Assembly (NCBI GenBank): GCA_004376305.1
Contig: SOKD01000269.1
Coordinates: 1 to 9,034, forward strand
Direction: 5' to 3'
From: Candidatus Cloacimonadota bacterium
GTDB lineage: Bacteria; Hydrothermota; E44-bin80
DNA length: 9,034 bases
The first letter of the stretch is position 1. Each line of letters begins with the position of its first letter. This document shows positions 6,262 through 9,034 of the stretch, in pieces. A program made the translations under genes and the position numbers. The notes under the pieces were generated by a model. That model was not told the DNA's origin. It saw only the letters and a list, made by a program, of their open reading frames with translations, and did not search any database.

Positions 6262-7851
6262 ATGAGTCACTTGAGAAAGCTGAGGTATGTAATCCCAATT
6301 CTGATTTTGCTTTTAGGTTTCTGCCCGCTTCATGCTGTCAAACTGCTCGATATTGCTGTGAGTAGTATTCCAGGTGGGACCGAGATAACGATTAATTTCG
6401 ACAGTCCGGTTAACTACACAGAATTTGCAATGGAAAACAAATTGATATTCGATCTTATTCAGACCGGAAGCGAACTCGAGGCACATAGATTTGAGGGAAT
6501 TAATCGTGGGGGAGTAGGTACCATTACACTGATTCCCTTCTACACGGCAAATCTCCTGCGCTTGACTATTGATATGTCCGTTGGCGGTACCTATACTGCG
6601 ACAACTGATGGAAACAAACTCATTGTGAGATTTGACAATCCCAATCAGGAAGGTTTTGAAACATGGCTTGCTTCTCAACAGGAGGTTACAGAATCAAGCC
6701 TGGGGTATGAGGAATACTACGATGTTCCCGGACTCATTTCCTTTGACCTTGAGGACGCAGATATACAAACGATCATGAGAGCAATGGCTCATTATGGTGG
6801 GAAGAATGTTGTTGCGGGTGAGGAGGTCAAGGGTACAATAACAATGAAATTAACCAATGTGTCATGGAAACAAGCGTTCGATGTGATTGTCAAAACTGCA
6901 GGTTTTGCATACAGGGAAGAAGGAAATATTATCCGTGTTGCTGATGGAGCAACGTTTGACAAAGAAAGAGAAAACAGTGAGATGGCGCAGCCAATAATTC
7001 ACAAAGTCTATAAGCTTTCTTTTGCAGAACCGAAGGAACTGAAGGGTAATGTGGATAAGCTGATATCGAAAAAGGGCAAGATTGAAATTGATGAAAGAAC
7101 CAATTCCCTTATAGTATCAGATATCGAATCAAGACACCTTAACATCAAAGCACTGATTGATATTCTTGATGCGCCTAATCCACAGGTTGATATTGAAGTA
7201 AGAGTTGTCGATGTTGACTATGATTTCGGAAGAGACTTAGGAATAACATGGGGAGTTGGCAATCTGAGAAGCACACGGTACAACATCTTAGCTGCAGGGA
7301 GTTTAAAGACAGCAACAGTGGGTGCTTTCGATCTTACACTTGGATCGGTAAGGAATTTTGCAAAGATCACTGCTATGCTGAACCTGTATGAGAGAGAAGG
7401 AAAGACAAAAACAGTAGCAAATCCGAGGATAACAGCGCTCAACAACAGGGAAGCGGAAATTCTCGGCGGAAAGAAATTCCCCGTTAATGTTCTTGACCAG
7501 ACTGGTAATCTTGTAACGAGGTACTTTGAGGTTGGCACCCAGTTGAAGGTTACTCCTCACATAAACTCAAAAGATGAAATTACGTTGGATATCGAGGCGG
7601 AATTGAGTAGTGTTGATCCCACAACCCTTATTATTACCACTACTGAGGCAAAGACGCGGCAGCTTGTTAGGGACGGTGAAACGGTTGTTCTTGGAGGATT
7701 TATTCGGGAAGAGGAACAGAGATCTGAGGTTGGCATCCCCATCCTGAGGAGTATCCCCATCCTCGGAATGCTCTTTAAAAGGACTGGAAGGTCGATAAAA
7801 AAGAGAGAAGTGCTCATTTTCTTGACACCTCATATAATTAAGTACTATTAA
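6262..7851 (+). CDS. pilQ: Type IV pilus outer-membrane secretin PilQ
   Basis: PilQ forms the multimeric outer-membrane channel through which the pilus passes. From ATG 6262 it has 529 residues. A signal peptide covers 1-25 with likely cleavage after LHA (23-25), followed by one AMIN domain (about 27-126, peptidoglycan binding). A secretin/TonB short N-terminal (N0) domain covers about 147-217, beginning ISFDLEDADIQTIMRAM. An N1 domain covers about 236-302. The beta-barrel secretin domain covers about 308-527, with the GIPILRSIPILGMLF signature near 491-505 and the typical ending LTPHII. One AMIN domain and no long linker make it shorter than many PilQ proteins, which often exceed 600 residues, but nothing looks broken. 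It is the last gene before a strong terminator, 13 nt after pilP. Confidence 0.95.
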   Translation: MSHLRKLRYVIPILILLLGFCPLHAVKLLDIAVSSIPGGTEITINFDSPVNYTEFAMENKLIFDLIQTGSELEAHRFEGINRGGVGTITLIPFYTANLLRLTIDMSVGGTYTATTDGNKLIVRFDNPNQEGFETWLASQQEVTESSLGYEEYYDVPGLISFDLEDADIQTIMRAMAHYGGKNVVAGEEVKGTITMKLTNVSWKQAFDVIVKTAGFAYREEGNIIRVADGATFDKERENSEMAQPIIHKVYKLSFAEPKELKGNVDKLISKKGKIEIDERTNSLIVSDIESRHLNIKALIDILDAPNPQVDIEVRVVDVDYDFGRDLGITWGVGNLRSTRYNILAAGSLKTATVGAFDLTLGSVRNFAKITAMLNLYEREGKTKTVANPRITALNNREAEILGGKKFPVNVLDQTGNLVTRYFEVGTQLKVTPHINSKDEITLDIEAELSSVDPTTLIITTTEAKTRQLVRDGETVVLGGFIREEEQRSEVGIPILRSIPILGMLFKRTGRSIKKREVLIFLTPHIIKYY

Positions 7852-7853
7852 AG

Positions 7854-7883
7854 AAAAGCGCTCGCAAATGCGAGCGCTTTTTT
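7854..7883 (+). terminator. Rho-independent terminator of the pil operon
   Basis: A perfect 12-bp stem (AAAAGCGCTCGC 7854-7865 with GCGAGCGCTTTT 7870-7881) closes an AAAT loop (7866-7869) and ends in a six-T run (7878-7883). It begins three bases after the pilQ stop. A-rich sequence on its left side would also give a U-rich tail in the opposite direction, so it may work both ways. Confidence 0.95.
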
Positions 7884-7932
7884 ATGCGTAGAGGGTTTTT
7901 ATTTCCCAAGCAAAATTAGAGATATCTTTTCC

Positions 7933-9034
7933 ATGGAGTCAAAAGATTTTGTTTTTTCAGATGATGTGACAAAGATCTTTAACATGCGTTTTTTACTGGA
8001 ACGGCTGAAAGAAGAGATTATCCGGGCAGGAGAGGTGAAGGGTTGCTTTTCCATAATTCTGATAGATATTGACCATTTTAGTGCCATTGCTGATACATAT
8101 GGACGTATGGCTGCAGACGAAGTTCTTCGGTTTTTCGCTATCCTGCTGAAGGATTTTGTAAGGAAAGGCGACATTGTCTGCACGTATGAGGATGACCAAT
8201 TCGCTATAATTCTTCCTGATGCTGATGCCAAGCATGCTATCAGATGCGGCAATAGGTTGTTAGACCTGCTGGAGAAAAAGGAGTTTGCGCTCAAGTCAAC
8301 GGGTAAGGATAAATTAAAATTATCAGTTACCATGGGTGTTGCCAGTTATCCGAATGCTGGCAGGGATGCTGAGGAGCTTCTTGATAATGTTTCACATGCT
8401 TTAAAACAAGCGAAACAAAAAACGACAACTAAAATCTCCCAGTATCGCTCATTGGAAAAGGAGAAAGATGAAAGAATCAGGCTCAACTTTGATAGGTTCA
8501 TTGGAAGAGATGCTTCACTCTCGTTGTTGAGGGCTTCTATTGAGATGATTTCGCATGGTGGGGTGAAAGCGTATTTTGTTACTGGAGAAATCGGTATTGG
8601 CAAAACAAGATTCCTGCTGCAAGCGATGTCCTATGCACATCTCATAGGATTTTGCACATTTTATGAAAGAGCATTTGCACAAAAGGTATCCAATCCCTAT
8701 TTCCTTTGTAAATCGCTTCTGGAAGATATTACAAGAATGTTTGAACCTCAAGTAATTATGCAGGTCGTGAAGGGCCTGTCAGTTTGGAGAGCGGGACTCA
8801 GCTGGTTTGCTCCGGATATCTTTGGAAAAGTCGAAGTTGATGAGATGCATGCCGCGGAGCCAAAACGACCTGATAAACATTACCTGTACGAAGCAATTAC
8901 CCGGTTTTTAGGAGAAATTTCGCACTACAATCCTCTCTTTCTCTTTTTTGATGACCTGCATTGGGCTGGTCAGGATGACATTGAATTATTGCAATATGTG
9001 ATACAGAATAGTGTAAATAGCCGTATGCTCATTA
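7933..9034 (+). CDS. Degenerate GGDEF domain fused to AAA_16-type ATPase (3' end outside window)
   Basis: The frame runs off the window after 367 codons. Residues 10-165 are a GGDEF (diguanylate-cyclase fold) domain: DDVTKIFNMRFLLERL matches the family opening, DIDHF (45-49) keeps the first metal-site Asp, and GVASYP is at 135-140. The signature loop reads EDDQF (86-90) in place of GGDEF, and the Asn expected after DIDHF-x-x-I is Ala, so cyclase activity is probably lost. Residues 189-367 start with FIGRD and hold Walker A GEIGIGKT (218-225) and Walker B LFLFFDD followed by LHW (335-344), typical of AAA_16/signal-transduction ATPases that often continue into TPR repeats. ATG 7933 has no clear Shine-Dalgarno. 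The frame stays open upstream without another ATG, GTG or TTG back into the terminator, so 7933 is the best start. It is a separate transcription unit from the pil genes; a regulatory role is inference. Confidence 0.86.
   Translation, partial: MESKDFVFSDDVTKIFNMRFLLERLKEEIIRAGEVKGCFSIILIDIDHFSAIADTYGRMAADEVLRFFAILLKDFVRKGDIVCTYEDDQFAIILPDADAKHAIRCGNRLLDLLEKKEFALKSTGKDKLKLSVTMGVASYPNAGRDAEELLDNVSHALKQAKQKTTTKISQYRSLEKEKDERIRLNFDRFIGRDASLSLLRASIEMISHGGVKAYFVTGEIGIGKTRFLLQAMSYAHLIGFCTFYERAFAQKVSNPYFLCKSLLEDITRMFEPQVIMQVVKGLSVWRAGLSWFAPDIFGKVEVDEMHAAEPKRPDKHYLYEAITRFLGEISHYNPLFLFFDDLHWAGQDDIELLQYVIQNSVNSRMLI

Noticed and set aside
7822..7851. TTGACA near the end of pilQ, with TATAAT 5 bp later and TATTAA at an 18-bp spacing, as a promoter for the GGDEF-AAA gene.
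   Set aside because: The bases encode the conserved secretin ending (LTPHII), the TATAAT spacing is far too short, and a strong terminator lies immediately downstream, so any transcript would stop before the next gene.
7899..8603. Minus-strand open frames opposite the GGDEF-AAA gene.
   Set aside because: They are antisense to a gene with clear domain motifs and show no recognisable protein features of their own.

Overview
The window is ordinary chromosomal bacterial DNA of moderately low GC (by eye about 40%), with all convincing genes on the + strand. The organism is a diderm: it encodes a type IV pilus inner-membrane alignment complex, an outer-membrane secretin with a signal peptide, and a PilP lipoprotein. 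Good Shine-Dalgarno sites precede most genes, and there is one perfect sigma70-type promoter. The YbeY gene has an Asp in place of the third zinc-binding His, a variant I recall from Bacteroidetes-type YbeY. Together with the gene mix this leans towards the FCB superphylum or a related uncultured candidate phylum, but that placement is inference only.

Region 1 (1-2925) holds the 3' part of ybeY (rRNA-maturation endoribonuclease) followed by two tandem paralogous CNNM/CorC-HlyC family membrane proteins (DUF21 + two CBS domains + CorC_HlyC domain). This resembles the ybeZ-ybeY-ybeX(corC) neighbourhood of proteobacteria. The two CNNM genes overlap by 4 nt at a TTGA junction that follows an A8 run.

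Region 2 (2926-3221) is a 296-bp gap. Its first ~175 bp have no assigned function. Its last ~120 bp carry A/T tracts, a perfect TTGACA-17-TATAAT promoter, and seven ARTT cores spaced exactly 10 bp apart, running from the -10 region almost to the next start codon.

Region 3 (3222-7851) is a probable six-gene operon: a 61-aa MerR/excisionase-type HTH protein, then pilM, pilN, pilO, pilP and pilQ, with gaps of 26 nt or less or short overlaps. PilM is cytoplasmic and binds the INLLP tail of PilN; PilN and PilO form the inner-membrane/periplasmic complex; PilP links it to the PilQ secretin. A strong intrinsic terminator follows pilQ.

Region 4 (7933-end) is the 5' part of a protein fusing a degenerate GGDEF domain (EDDQF at the signature) to an AAA_16-type ATPase; it runs off the window.

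The most interesting signal is the 10-bp helically phased repeat array over the promoter of the HTH-pilMNOPQ operon. The first gene of that operon encodes the kind of small HTH protein that could bind such an array as a multimer, which suggests an autoregulated switch for pilus assembly.
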